DNA of 32,186 nt from Candidatus Gastranaerophilales bacterium (GCA_947628355.1 CANQZO010000002.1:1-32186), one strand, 5' to 3'; shown: positions 1 to 7,863, numbered from the stretch's first letter. Made by a program: numbers and translations. The notes: generated by a model from the letters alone, not told the origin.

Positions 1-1943
1 ACCGCCATTATTCCTAAAGTACCGCTTTTATAGTCTAAGACACCTTTTTGGTCGTCTCTCGGTATTATGTTAAAGTTCTGCTTATTATTAGAGGAATTTA
101 CTTCAATAAATTCCGTCAGCCCCGAATAATTTTCGTTTCCTATTGAATCATAAAGGCTTGAATACATTGTTATTTCTCCTTTTGCAAGGAGCATTAATTT
201 TCTTATTATTCTTGCGCTTTTATCACGTGTTAAATTTATATTATCTTCAAGTGTATATTCGCTTTTTTTCCAATCTCTGCCGAATACCCAAGAATTATAA
301 ATTGTGCCAGTATCTTCTTTCAGCCATTCGCTTGATGAAATATCAAGCCACAATTGGTATTTTCGCTCAAGTGATAAATCAATTGCTTTTTGAGGCGTCG
401 TAACTATAATACAGCCTTTTTTTATGTTAACAGCGTCTATCGGATTTTCGCTTATTATGCTGTTTTCGGTTTGTAAAATAAAATCCTGCGCAGTGCTTAT
501 AGAATTATCATTAAAAGCGGTTTCAAAACTTTGAGCTTCTTTATATAAAAATTCATAATTTTTGCCGTCAAATTCTTCACTTTTAATGAGATTTTCATAT
601 ATTATTTTTATCTGTCCGCTTATACTTTCTCTGCTTGCTTTTAATGAGTTTATTATGCTGATAAGTTTTTGATATTTTGTATTATAAATTTCATTATTAA
701 ATTCAAACTCGGTTAATTCTTTATTTTTTCCGTAATTTCTTATGATTTCAATAACCTTTTTATAAGGAATTTTTAATAAATTTATAAGCAGATTTTTTAA
801 TTCATAATCCTTTAATTCAATATTATTTGCGGTTTTTAAAACAGAGATTATAAATTTTATTTCCGTATTTTCGCTTAATTTTCCGCTTCCCGATAAAAGA
901 GTATAGTTAATGTCCGCTTGAGAATTAATTGTATCTTTTAATATATCATCAATTACGGGAGTAATAATTATAATATCGGATGGGTTAACGCCTGAATTTA
1001 TAAGGTGTTTTACATCATCCGTCATTTTATTTATCATCTCTAAGCGTCTTAAAAGAGAGTTTATTTTAATATTATTGAGCTGTGTTTTTTTGCCCTCTTT
1101 CATATTGTTAAAAAATTCTTGAGCAGTTTTTGAAAATGGGGGTATATACTTAATTTGTATAATATCGGGATTATATTTTCTTTTAAATTCATCAATAGCC
1201 GATTTATAAGCGCATAAATATCCGCACCTTGAGCTTCCGTCTTTATCATAAGCTATAGAATAGTCTTTAATGCTTGGCATTATTGCGTTAACAAACTGCC
1301 AAAAAGCATAAGGATATTCATCCGCGTCATCAATTATCAAATAACCGATGTCCTTGAAATAGTCGGTATTATTGTAAATAGAGGGTAAAATCGCCATTTG
1401 CCTTAAATAATCAAAACTTTTTAACTCAATTGTCTTAATTTTGTATTCATCAATAGCTTTTTGAGCTTCCTTATAAAAACTTTCATTTAAAATTCGGGCT
1501 CTGTTTACTATTTCTTTGGGCGTTAAACAATTTTGCACTATTAAAGAATAACGTCTGAACAATTGATGAAGCAGGTTTACTTTTGAAATATAATCACTGA
1601 AATCAGCTTCCTTTATACATTGCTTAAAAATATACTGCGACACTTCAAGCCCGCACAAGTTTGCTTTATAATCATTTGGGGGATTTTGGGTTAACATTGC
1701 TATATACTCGCTGTTATCAAGAAAAGTATTGTAGCAGAGCCCCGCAAATGTTAATACTTTTATTTTTTTTTCATCATAATCGGGCAGAATTGTTTTTAAC
1801 TCTTTAATAAAACAAGCTCTTTTGTAGGAATTTAAAACAATAACAAGAATTATGCCGTCCTTATTACCATTTTCGTATATTTCACGGCATTTTTTTAATA
1901 AAAAATCAGTCCTTTTATTTGAGCATATCCCCTCAATCAGCAT
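1..1943 (-). CDS. UvrD/AddB-like superfamily 1 helicase, 5' part, runs off left edge
   Basis: An open frame reads from ATG at 1943 to the window edge without a stop (647 codons plus two bases). An in-frame TAA lies just upstream, so this ATG is the first possible one. The first ~600 residues have the layout of an SF1 (UvrD/AddB/RecC) helicase but with decayed motifs. The Walker A position (residues 5-12) reads GICSNKRT instead of GxxxxGKT. The Walker B position (205-209) reads DDADE. The motif III region has lost the GDxxQ pattern. Near residue 629 a second start of a helicase appears: RDDQ..VLDYKSG..GIMAV matches the Q motif and the strand that precedes Walker A, and the sequence ends there. 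The product is therefore probably an inactive helicase module fused to an active one, for DNA repair or recombination. The ATG lacks a Shine-Dalgarno and has TAAAAT six bases upstream. The helicase family is fairly sure; the exact subfamily is open. Confidence 0.75.
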   Translation of the reverse strand, partial: MLIEGICSNKRTDFLLKKCREIYENGNKDGIILVIVLNSYKRACFIKELKTILPDYDEKKIKVLTFAGLCYNTFLDNSEYIAMLTQNPPNDYKANLCGLEVSQYIFKQCIKEADFSDYISKVNLLHQLFRRYSLIVQNCLTPKEIVNRARILNESFYKEAQKAIDEYKIKTIELKSFDYLRQMAILPSIYNNTDYFKDIGYLIIDDADEYPYAFWQFVNAIMPSIKDYSIAYDKDGSSRCGYLCAYKSAIDEFKRKYNPDIIQIKYIPPFSKTAQEFFNNMKEGKKTQLNNIKINSLLRRLEMINKMTDDVKHLINSGVNPSDIIIITPVIDDILKDTINSQADINYTLLSGSGKLSENTEIKFIISVLKTANNIELKDYELKNLLINLLKIPYKKVIEIIRNYGKNKELTEFEFNNEIYNTKYQKLISIINSLKASRESISGQIKIIYENLIKSEEFDGKNYEFLYKEAQSFETAFNDNSISTAQDFILQTENSIISENPIDAVNIKKGCIIVTTPQKAIDLSLERKYQLWLDISSSEWLKEDTGTIYNSWVFGRDWKKSEYTLEDNINLTRDKSARIIRKLMLLAKGEITMYSSLYDSIGNENYSGLTEFIEVNSSNNKQNFNIIPRDDQKGVLDYKSGTLGIMA

Positions 1944-1949
1944 AAAATC

Positions 1950-1955
1950 ATTTTA
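1950..1955 (-). promoter_or_regulatory. -10 box of the helicase gene, leaderless arrangement
   Basis: On the minus strand TAAAAT is followed by six bases and then the ATG at 1943, so transcription would begin at or next to the start codon. There is no Shine-Dalgarno. A weak -35 (TTGCTT) lies 18 bases upstream. This is an inference from position and spacing in AT-rich DNA. Confidence 0.4.
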
Positions 1956-2034
1956 CAATACAATTTGCATGTTAAGCAATATTACAAAAATTATTCAAAT
2001 TTGAATTTTAACTTAACAAAACTTCACAATAGTA

Positions 2035-2063
2035 TTGATTTTGTATATGCAAAGTGATATATT
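2035..2063 (+). promoter_or_regulatory. Promoter of the sigma factor gene
   Basis: TTGATT (2035-2040), a 17-base spacer and TATATT (2058-2063) make a good sigma-70 promoter. The expected transcript start is near 2070, which leaves a leader of about 135 bases before the ATG at 2206. Confidence 0.5.
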
Positions 2064-2099
2064 AAAGATATATAAAATATATACTTTAAAATTTTAGGC

Positions 2100-2161
2100 A
2101 GAAACTAAATCTTAGGTTCTTTTCCCTATTATATAGGAATGGTCTGCGTGCTGAAGCGCGC
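2100..2161 (+). promoter_or_regulatory. Structured 5' leader of the sigma gene: three consecutive hairpins
   Basis: Three stem-loops follow one another. The first has arms 2100-2108 and 2112-2120 (AGAAACTAA / TTAGGTTCT, one A-G mismatch, 3-base loop). The second has arms 2125-2129 and 2133-2137 (CCTAT / ATAGG, loop TAT). The third has arms 2146-2151 and 2156-2161 (GCGTGC / GCGCGC, six pairs including one G-U, loop TGAA). The last is strikingly GC-rich for this region. None is followed by a U-run, so they do not look like terminators. The leader could be a cis-regulatory element or a separate small RNA. I cannot assign it to a known family. Confidence 0.5.
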
Positions 2162-2205
2162 GAAAAATTGTGTGTGTATTAAAATAGATAGTTAGGAGTT
2201 ATATT

Positions 2206-3096
2206 ATGGCTTTAAATTATGTAACTGAAAGTATTTCGGAAATAAATACCGCCAATACGGTTTATAGTGATGAAAAGTTAAAAGAATATATAAAAGAGAT
2301 ATCAAAATATAACAATCTTACGGCGGAAGAAGAACAAGAACTGGCAAGGAAAGCACAAAACGGCGATATTAAATCAAAACAGAAACTTATTGAATCTAAT
2401 TTAAAATTAGTTATTACAATAGCCAGAAAGGTAATACATTCAAGCAAAATTCCGATGAGCGACTTAATTCAAGAGGGAAATATCGGATTAATGGCTGCTG
2501 TTGATAAATTTAACTGGAAATTCGGTTACAGATTTTCAACTTATGCTTCATGGTGGATTAAACAGGCAATGTTTAAAGCTATATCAGAGCAGTCGCACTG
2601 CGTTAAAATCCCCGTATATATACAAGAAACTCTTTCAAAATATTCAAAAATCAAATCAGAAATGGAAAATTCCGGTATCTCGGAAGTAAAAATTGAAGAC
2701 GTCGCTAAAAAGATGAATATAGAGAGCGGGAAAATTAATAACTATTTAAACGCATATAAAAAATCACTTTCATTAGAGGGTGATTATGAGCTGAATAACG
2801 GTTCAGAGGTTAAATTAGCGGATATAATAGAAGATGAAAAAAGCAGTGTAAGTAAAGAGATAGAGTATAATTCAATAAAAAAAGAAGTTGTAAAACTTTT
2901 GAGCGCTCTAAAAGAACGCGAGCAAAAAGTTATAACCTTAAGATTTGGTCTATTAGGCGGTGAAAAACAAACACTTGAAGAAATCGGCAGGCTCTATGGG
3001 GTTACAAAAGAATGTATCAGACAAACGGAAGCAAGAGCGTTAAATAAATTGAAAAACAACATCACTTATGGTCTGTATGCGGATTATATGCTATAA
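2206..3096 (+). CDS. RNA polymerase sigma-70 factor, RpoD/SigA-like (group 1/2)
   Basis: This 296-residue protein directs RNA polymerase to promoters. Region 1.2/2 covers about residues 22-131. It includes NLKLVITIARK, the DLIQEGNIGLMAAVDKF core-binding stretch and RFSTYASWWIKQA (region 2.3/2.4), which melts and reads the -10 box. Region 3 is about 140-215. Region 4 is about 225-290, with LRFGLL and the helix-turn-helix TLEEIGRLYGVTKECIRQTEARAL reading the -35 box. There is no region 1.1 and the protein is short for a housekeeping sigma, which fits an alternative group-2 factor, as are common in Cyanobacteria. The usual RERIRQIE of region 4.2 is KECIRQTE here. The start is set by AGGAG at 2194-2198, seven bases before the ATG. 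Its mRNA has a structured leader. Confidence 0.9.
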   Translation: MALNYVTESISEINTANTVYSDEKLKEYIKEISKYNNLTAEEEQELARKAQNGDIKSKQKLIESNLKLVITIARKVIHSSKIPMSDLIQEGNIGLMAAVDKFNWKFGYRFSTYASWWIKQAMFKAISEQSHCVKIPVYIQETLSKYSKIKSEMENSGISEVKIEDVAKKMNIESGKINNYLNAYKKSLSLEGDYELNNGSEVKLADIIEDEKSSVSKEIEYNSIKKEVVKLLSALKEREQKVITLRFGLLGGEKQTLEEIGRLYGVTKECIRQTEARALNKLKNNITYGLYADYML

Positions 3097-3140
3097 AACC
3101 CTATGCCATAAAGGATTATACGGATAAATTGGTGTAAGTC

Positions 3141-3169
3141 TTTACAATCTCTGGAGTTAGATGTATAAT
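3141..3169 (+). promoter_or_regulatory. Promoter of the S1-domain gene
   Basis: TTTACA (3141-3146), a 17-base spacer and a perfect TATAAT (3164-3169). The start of transcription would be near 3176, about 40 bases before the ATG at 3217. It gives the S1 gene its own transcription between it and the sigma gene upstream. Confidence 0.65.
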
Positions 3170-3216
3170 ATGCTTCAAAAGGTAGCAATTGCAAATACAG
3201 AGGTGAGAGAGACAAC

Positions 3217-4272
3217 ATGATTAGTGAAAATTGTTCCGATGAAGAATTTGAAGCATTACTTAGCAATTACGATTACAGTTTTACAAAAGGGGATTTGGTA
3301 AAAGGTATAGTATGCTCCTATGATTCAACAGGAGTTATTGTAGATATAGGTGCAAAAACAGCAGGGTATGTGCCCGTAAAAGAAGCTATAGTTGATAAAT
3401 CAGTATCATTGGAAGATACATTGAAGAAAAATCAAGAATATGAATTTTTAATTATAAGGGAAGAAGATGAAGACGGACGCTTCATGCTCTCTTATAAAAA
3501 GGTTGCAATGGCATATAATTGGAGAGAATTGGAAAAATTAAAAGCCGAAGATGCCGTTGTTGAAGGAACTGTTGTTTCTATAGTTAAAGGCGGACTTTTG
3601 GTAGATGTTAAAGGCTGCAGAGGGTTTGTTCCGTCAAGTCATTTGAAAGCTAAATCTACCGAGTGTCAAGTCGGCGATGTTTTAGAACTTAAAATTTTAA
3701 CTATGGATATTCAGCAGGGCAATTTTATACTTTCAAATAAAAAAGTTTACGCTGAAGATAAAGATGAAAATGTTAAAGATATTTTTACTAATCTTGAAGT
3801 AGGACAGGTAGTTACGGGTGAAGTTGTCAGAATTACCGATTTCGGCGCATTTATAGACATCGGCGGTATTGATGCACTGCTTCCGCTTTCACAAATATCT
3901 TGGCGCTGGGTTGATCACCCTTCCGATATTTTAAAAGTAGGCGAAACTATTAAGGTTGAAGTTATTGTTATTGACCATGATAAACAAAGAATAAGCCTAA
4001 GTTTGAAAAATCTGGAAAAAGATCCGTGGCTTGAAGCTAAAGATAAAATTAAAGACGGCGATAAGTTAGAGGGTACTATTACAAGAATTAAACATTTCGG
4101 CGCTTTTGTTGAGGTGTTCCCCGGGGTTGAGGCTTTACTGCCTAACAACGAATTAACGGAATATCAAAATCAAAATAATACCGTTTTAAAAGTCGGTGAT
4201 AAAATTCAAACTACAATTTTGAAATTTAACCCCGATGACAGACGTATAAGCCTCAGTATAAAAGATGAATAA
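3217..4272 (+). CDS. rpsA: S1 RNA-binding domain protein (ribosomal protein bS1-like)
   Basis: The protein has 351 residues and four S1 (OB-fold) repeats, about 24-94, 111-175, 195-264 and 279-349. Each has the VxGxVxxxxxxGxxVxxG...GxxP pattern (for example GEVVRITDFGAFIDIGG in repeat 3). Repeats 3 and 4 have the GAF(I/V) core and end in RISLSLK/RISLSIK, which are typical of the mRNA-binding repeats. E. coli S1 has six repeats; Cyanobacteria, plastids and many other bacteria have shorter forms. It probably helps the 30S subunit capture mRNA, which matters in a genome where several genes lack a Shine-Dalgarno. AGAGGTGAGAG just upstream of the ATG supports the start. A separate regulatory S1 protein cannot be excluded. 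Confidence 0.85.
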   Translation: MISENCSDEEFEALLSNYDYSFTKGDLVKGIVCSYDSTGVIVDIGAKTAGYVPVKEAIVDKSVSLEDTLKKNQEYEFLIIREEDEDGRFMLSYKKVAMAYNWRELEKLKAEDAVVEGTVVSIVKGGLLVDVKGCRGFVPSSHLKAKSTECQVGDVLELKILTMDIQQGNFILSNKKVYAEDKDENVKDIFTNLEVGQVVTGEVVRITDFGAFIDIGGIDALLPLSQISWRWVDHPSDILKVGETIKVEVIVIDHDKQRISLSLKNLEKDPWLEAKDKIKDGDKLEGTITRIKHFGAFVEVFPGVEALLPNNELTEYQNQNNTVLKVGDKIQTTILKFNPDDRRISLSIKDE

Positions 4273-4280
4273 ATTTTAAA

Positions 4281-4308
4281 TAGACATAATTAAAACCTTT
4301 GCTATAAT
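4281..4308 (+). promoter_or_regulatory. Promoter of the SH3b-like gene, leaderless arrangement
   Basis: TAGACA (4281-4286), a 16-base spacer and a perfect TATAAT (4303-4308) are followed by six bases and then ATG at 4315. The expected transcript start falls on the A of that ATG. No Shine-Dalgarno is present. This is the clearest of the leaderless candidates in the window. Confidence 0.6.
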
Positions 4309-4314
4309 GTGAGT

Positions 4315-4983
4315 ATGAAAAAGTTTATTTTATCTGTTATATTTTTTATAGCCTGCAGTGTTGTGCTGCCTGTTTGGGCGGATATTATCCCGCTAAGTAC
4401 CAAAAGTGTAAAGCACTACGGTATTGGTGTAATTAATGTACCCCAAAATTATACCGTGTATCAGTATCCTTATTTTGACTCTAAAGTCATCCGCGAAGTA
4501 AATTATGAAAATTTGGGTAAATCTGCCATTGTTAACACTGTTGATATGAGAAAAGTATCTTATATCGCTTATGTGCCGTCAAATAATGTAGCACTGCTTG
4601 CCGTGGACTTAAATCCCGGAAATGACTGGTACTGCGTATTTTTAAATCAGGAAACAGGTGAAACGGGCTGGATTTATAACGATAATAAAGATAATTTTAT
4701 GACTTACCGACAATTATTTTATCGTTACGGAAAAAAATACGGAATAAGATTTTTTAACGACTTAACCAAAGATGAAAAGGTGCTTTACTCAAAAGAAGAT
4801 AAATCTTCTCAAATTATTGACGAATTAAGCTATCCTAAATACGTTACATTTACCGTTATAAGAGGCAATTGGCTGTTAGCTTCGGTTAATGATATGACAA
4901 AACATGCCAAAGTGGGCTGGTTTAACTGGCGAAATGATGACGGAACTTTAAATATGTTCCCTAATTTTAAAGAACAGCCTTAA
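4315..4983 (+). CDS. Secreted protein with SH3b-like domains
   Basis: The protein has 222 residues from ATG 4315. It starts with a signal peptide: KK, then a hydrophobic stretch, ending in a cleavage-like site (VWA, residue ~22). The mature part has two stretches with the look of bacterial SH3 domains. The first (about 35-125) ends in WYCVFLNQETGETGWIY; the second (about 150-215) contains GNWLLASVND and ends in KVGWFNW. Such domains bind cell-wall or surface ligands, so an envelope or periplasmic role is likely, but the function is unknown. A GTG six bases upstream (4309) is in frame, yet it lies between the -10 box and the predicted transcript start, so ATG 4315 is preferred. The stop overlaps the stop of the convergent gene 4980-5246 by four bases. 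Confidence 0.75.
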   Translation: MKKFILSVIFFIACSVVLPVWADIIPLSTKSVKHYGIGVINVPQNYTVYQYPYFDSKVIREVNYENLGKSAIVNTVDMRKVSYIAYVPSNNVALLAVDLNPGNDWYCVFLNQETGETGWIYNDNKDNFMTYRQLFYRYGKKYGIRFFNDLTKDEKVLYSKEDKSSQIIDELSYPKYVTFTVIRGNWLLASVNDMTKHAKVGWFNWRNDDGTLNMFPNFKEQP

Positions 4984-5246
4984 ACATTATCTTTATTGTG
5001 TTCGGGAAGTGTGGCGGAGTATTCGGCAAGTATTCTTGCAATATCGGAGCCTTTTATTACAACTTCAAGTATAAGCTGTGCATTAATTAATAATTTATCC
5101 GTATATTCAAGTGCATCTGCGTCAAAAATTTCAAACTCTATAAAATCAATACCGACATAGTTTATTCTGCCGTAACTTTCGGAGTTTCCCCATTTCATAA
5201 AAACAAGCTGACGCTCAAATAATTTTAATTTATCTACCATACGCAT
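4980..5246 (-). CDS. Small conserved-looking protein of unknown function (88 aa)
   Basis: I do not recognise this protein. It has 88 residues and begins MRMVDKLKLFERQLVFMKWG, followed by a beta-rich segment (SYGRINYVGIDFIEFEIFDAD, then DKLLINAQLILEVVIKG) and a helical tail. The pattern 'G-strand-xVGxDFIEF-strand-xxLLIN' recalls small Sm-like or PRC-type barrels, but that is only a resemblance. GGAGA seven to nine bases before the ATG supports the start. It is convergent with the SH3b-like gene; the two stop codons share TTAA (4980-4983). Codon use resembles the neighbours, so I believe it is expressed. Confidence 0.6.
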   Translation of the reverse strand: MRMVDKLKLFERQLVFMKWGNSESYGRINYVGIDFIEFEIFDADALEYTDKLLINAQLILEVVIKGSDIARILAEYSATLPEHNKDNV

Positions 5247-5408
5247 ATTAATGTTCTCCGCATATCCTTAATTATATGATAATTATTTTATGTATCCAAG
5301 TCAATTTTAGTTTTGTAAATTTTGATTTGATAATCTTAACAAATTGCATAAAAATATTTTGTTTAAGATTTAGTTTTGATATATTTTATATAAAAAAAGG
5401 AAAAAATC

Positions 5409-6284
5409 GTGATAAGTGCACTCGCCGCCGAACTAAAAAATAAAACTAAATTTGATAATAAGTATACTTCTTCCCCTATAACAAATGCTCAGCAAATTGA
5501 AAATAAACTTCAAAGAATATTTGAAGAAGAAATGTTTTCGAAAAATTCTGTTTTAATTGGTTATAATCCTCAAGCAGTAAGAAAAATGGCTAAATTTATA
5601 TCGGGAGAAATAAACCGTCCTGCTTCAATAGGTATAGCGGGAGAAACGGCGAGCGGAAAATCCACAATCACTTTGGATATTATTGATACCGTTGAATTAT
5701 TTGCTCAAGTTTTTGAACTTGAAAGAGTTATAACAAGAGTTAACACGGATGATTATTATTATGACCGTTCTGAAGAAGTAAAAAAGGCAGGCGGTATGGC
5801 TGAGTTCGCAAAGAATTACGATTTTGACGTTCCTCAGGCTTTAGAACTTAATTTAATGTGTAAACACATTAAAGAACTGTTAAACGGAAATTCCGTTATG
5901 CTTCCCAAGTATGACATGTCGGGAACTACAATAAGAACAGATAATTGCACTCCCGCGTTTCCTGCCAAAATAATAATATCAGAGGGGTTATTTACTTTAA
6001 CCGACGAAATACGCACTGCTTTTGATTTTAAAATATACGTTGACATAGAAAAAGAAGTTCAGAAAAAAAGATTTTTTATCCGTGCAAATGAACGCGGACT
6101 AGGGGATAGTGCTCATTCTATATATGAAAATGCTTCAAATAAAGCTGATATTTATATCCGCCCATGCCGTGAAATCGCAGATATAGTGCTGTCGGGAGAG
6201 GCTGACAGGGCAAATTATAAAATATTTTTAAATAAAATTTTATTCGTAATTGAGCAGTTACATTTTTCAAAACAGGCAAAATAA
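5409..6284 (+). CDS. Uridine kinase / phosphoribulokinase family P-loop kinase
   Basis: This 291-residue protein has a Walker A loop GETASGKS (residues 78-85). NTDDYYYDRS follows, the usual substrate-binding segment of uridine kinases. Next come YDFDVPQAL (the 'DHPxAf' position) and LPKYDMSGTTI (the 'PxYDfxxxxR' position), then a Walker-B-like strand IIISEGLF and the lid region RFFIRANERG. The family transfers phosphate from ATP to uridine/cytidine or to sugar phosphates. At 291 residues it is longer than E. coli Udk (about 210), with an extra 70-residue N-terminus, so the true substrate is open. The start is GTG 5409, with AAAGGA ending eight bases upstream. It is first in a tight cluster: nadD begins two bases after its stop. 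Confidence 0.8.
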   Translation: MISALAAELKNKTKFDNKYTSSPITNAQQIENKLQRIFEEEMFSKNSVLIGYNPQAVRKMAKFISGEINRPASIGIAGETASGKSTITLDIIDTVELFAQVFELERVITRVNTDDYYYDRSEEVKKAGGMAEFAKNYDFDVPQALELNLMCKHIKELLNGNSVMLPKYDMSGTTIRTDNCTPAFPAKIIISEGLFTLTDEIRTAFDFKIYVDIEKEVQKKRFFIRANERGLGDSAHSIYENASNKADIYIRPCREIADIVLSGEADRANYKIFLNKILFVIEQLHFSKQAK

Positions 6285-6286
6285 CC

Positions 6287-6886
6287 ATGAGTGTCTGTAT
6301 TTATCCGGGGAGCTTTAATCCTGTTCATAATGCACATATTGAGGTCGCGAAATATGTTCATGATAAATTTCATTTTGAACAAATTGTATTTATCCCTGCA
6401 TTTAAACCTCCTCATAAGGATTTAAAAAATTTTGACGTTGAAAATGCAATGCACAGACTTAATATGGTAGAACTTGCGGTTAAAGATTATCCTTTTTTAG
6501 ATGTTTCGGCTATTGAATATACCCGAAATAAGCCGTCTTATTCTTATGATACGGTAGTGCAATTGTACGAAATATTAAAACCGAAAGAAAAAATCAATTT
6601 TATAATAGGAACGGATGCTTTTATTTATCTGCCGTTATGGCATAATCCCGACGAACTTAAAAAATTGGTTAATTTTATACTTTTTAAAAGAGAAGAAAAT
6701 TTTGATGAAACTCCGTATTTAAAGTTAAAAGAACAGGGTTATAATTATATACTTACGGATAAAACCTTTGTTGATATATCCTCGAGCGAAATAAGAGAAA
6801 AAATTGCGCAGGGTCTTGATATTTGTGATATAGTACCATTAAGCGTTGCAAAATATATAAAAGAAAATAATGTATACAAAATATAA
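6287..6886 (+). CDS. nadD: Nicotinate-nucleotide adenylyltransferase NadD
   Basis: NadD joins nicotinate mononucleotide and ATP to make deamido-NAD, a late step of NAD synthesis in the cytosol. The protein has 199 residues, the usual length. The nucleotidyltransferase signature is near the N-terminus (YPGSFNPVHNAHIEVA, the GxFxPxHxxH motif). INFIIGTDAF (the GxD substrate motif) is in the middle and DISSSEIREKI (the ISSTxIR ATP-binding motif) is near the end. It starts two bases after the kinase stop and overlaps yqeK by 17 bases, so the three are almost certainly one operon with coupled translation. nadD-yqeK is a common bacterial pair; the rsfS gene that often follows is not here. Confidence 0.93.
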   Translation: MSVCIYPGSFNPVHNAHIEVAKYVHDKFHFEQIVFIPAFKPPHKDLKNFDVENAMHRLNMVELAVKDYPFLDVSAIEYTRNKPSYSYDTVVQLYEILKPKEKINFIIGTDAFIYLPLWHNPDELKKLVNFILFKREENFDETPYLKLKEQGYNYILTDKTFVDISSSEIREKIAQGLDICDIVPLSVAKYIKENNVYKI

Positions 6887-7445
6887 TATTGAAGAAATAA
6901 AAGAAAAACTTAAATCTTGCTTAAGCGAGGAGAGATATTGGCATTCAATCGGTACAATGGAAATGGCGGTTGAACTTGCCAAAAGGTTTAACTGTGACGA
7001 GGAGAAAGCCCAAATTGCAGGACTCTTGCACGACTGCGCAAAATGTTTATCAGGAGATGAGTTAAAAAAATATTATGATACTTTTGATGAATGTGAAAAA
7101 TTAAGTTCTAAAACCTGGCATGCACCTGTCGGTGCTATTATTGCAAAACGTGACTGGCAGATAAATGATGAAGAAATCTTATCGGCAATCAGGTGGCATA
7201 CCGTGGGTAAAAAACAAATGAGTGATTTTGAAAAAATTATTTTTCTTGCCGATAAAATTGAACATAGAACCCGTGAACAAGAGTTTAGAGAAAAAATTGA
7301 AAAGACTTTAAATAAAACAAATAACCTTGATAAAGCACTGTTAAAAAGTTTTAAAATCACCATAAAAAGCCTTTTAAAACGCAAACTCCCCATTTGCTTT
7401 CAAACGGTAGATGTTTATAACGATTTACTGGACAGTTGTAAATAA
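6870..7445 (+). CDS. yqeK: HD-domain hydrolase YqeK (symmetrical Ap4A hydrolase type)
   Basis: The protein has 191 residues and an HD domain. His25 (RYWHSIGTMEMA), the His54-Asp55 pair (LLHDCAK) and His84 (WHAPVGA) are the metal ligands. AIRWHTVG and FLADKIEHRTR complete the signature of the YqeK family, which hydrolyses diadenosine tetraphosphate to two ADP. The gene overlaps the 3' end of nadD by 17 bases. The C-terminal region is helical and slightly more basic than usual. It is the last gene of the cluster; tspO comes from the opposite side after 28 bases, and I see no strong terminator between them. Confidence 0.9.
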   Translation: MYTKYNIEEIKEKLKSCLSEERYWHSIGTMEMAVELAKRFNCDEEKAQIAGLLHDCAKCLSGDELKKYYDTFDECEKLSSKTWHAPVGAIIAKRDWQINDEEILSAIRWHTVGKKQMSDFEKIIFLADKIEHRTREQEFREKIEKTLNKTNNLDKALLKSFKITIKSLLKRKLPICFQTVDVYNDLLDSCK

Positions 7446-7473
7446 AAATTATAGTTAAATTTTTGTAAAAGTC

Positions 7474-7863
7474 TTAATTCATTACAAAATAGCCTAAATT
7501 AAGGTAGAAAGCAAAACTTATCCATAATAAATAAGGAATAAGTAAAAATGAAGCTAATTTTGAATGTCTAAAGAAAGTTATTATCGTTAAAACAAGGAAT
7601 ATCCACATAAATATGATAATAATCAGTGCGCCTAAAATGCTTTTTAATCCGAAAAATACAGGCATCCACGCAAAATTTAATAACATTTGAATTATGAAAA
7701 ACGTAAGAGGGCGTTTTTTATCCTCATTCATTCCGCCTTTTATAAAGAATATAAAAGAGAGAATAATCATTATATAAAGTATCGTCCAAACCGGCATGAA
7801 TACCGAATCGGGCGGTGCTAAAAAGGGTTTATTTAAACTGTGAAACCAATCCATATTAAACAT
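7474..7863 (-). CDS. tspO: TspO/MBR family membrane protein, short form
   Basis: The protein has 129 residues, mostly membrane-spanning. It carries the family hallmarks: LNKPFLAPPDSVFMPVWTILY (the 'KPxxxPPxxvFxpvWtxLY' loop and helix), QMLLNFAWMPVFFGL (helix with LNxxWxxxFF) and SFLLIPYLLWISFAFYLN ending in N. TspO proteins bind porphyrins and other ligands and are linked to stress signalling. The family normally has five membrane helices and about 150-160 residues. Here the protein starts only six residues before the LNKP loop, so the first helix is missing and four remain. The reading frame has no better upstream start that I can see. Possible explanations are a natural short form or loss of the 5' end. 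No Shine-Dalgarno is visible. Confidence 0.85.
   Translation of the reverse strand: MFNMDWFHSLNKPFLAPPDSVFMPVWTILYIMIILSFIFFIKGGMNEDKKRPLTFFIIQMLLNFAWMPVFFGLKSILGALIIIIFMWIFLVLTIITFFRHSKLASFLLIPYLLWISFAFYLNLGYFVMN

Noticed and set aside
143..403. Open frame of 86 aa on the plus strand with a hydrophobic start
   Set aside because: It lies antisense inside the helicase gene, which reads cleanly in the other direction with family motifs; it has no ribosome site.
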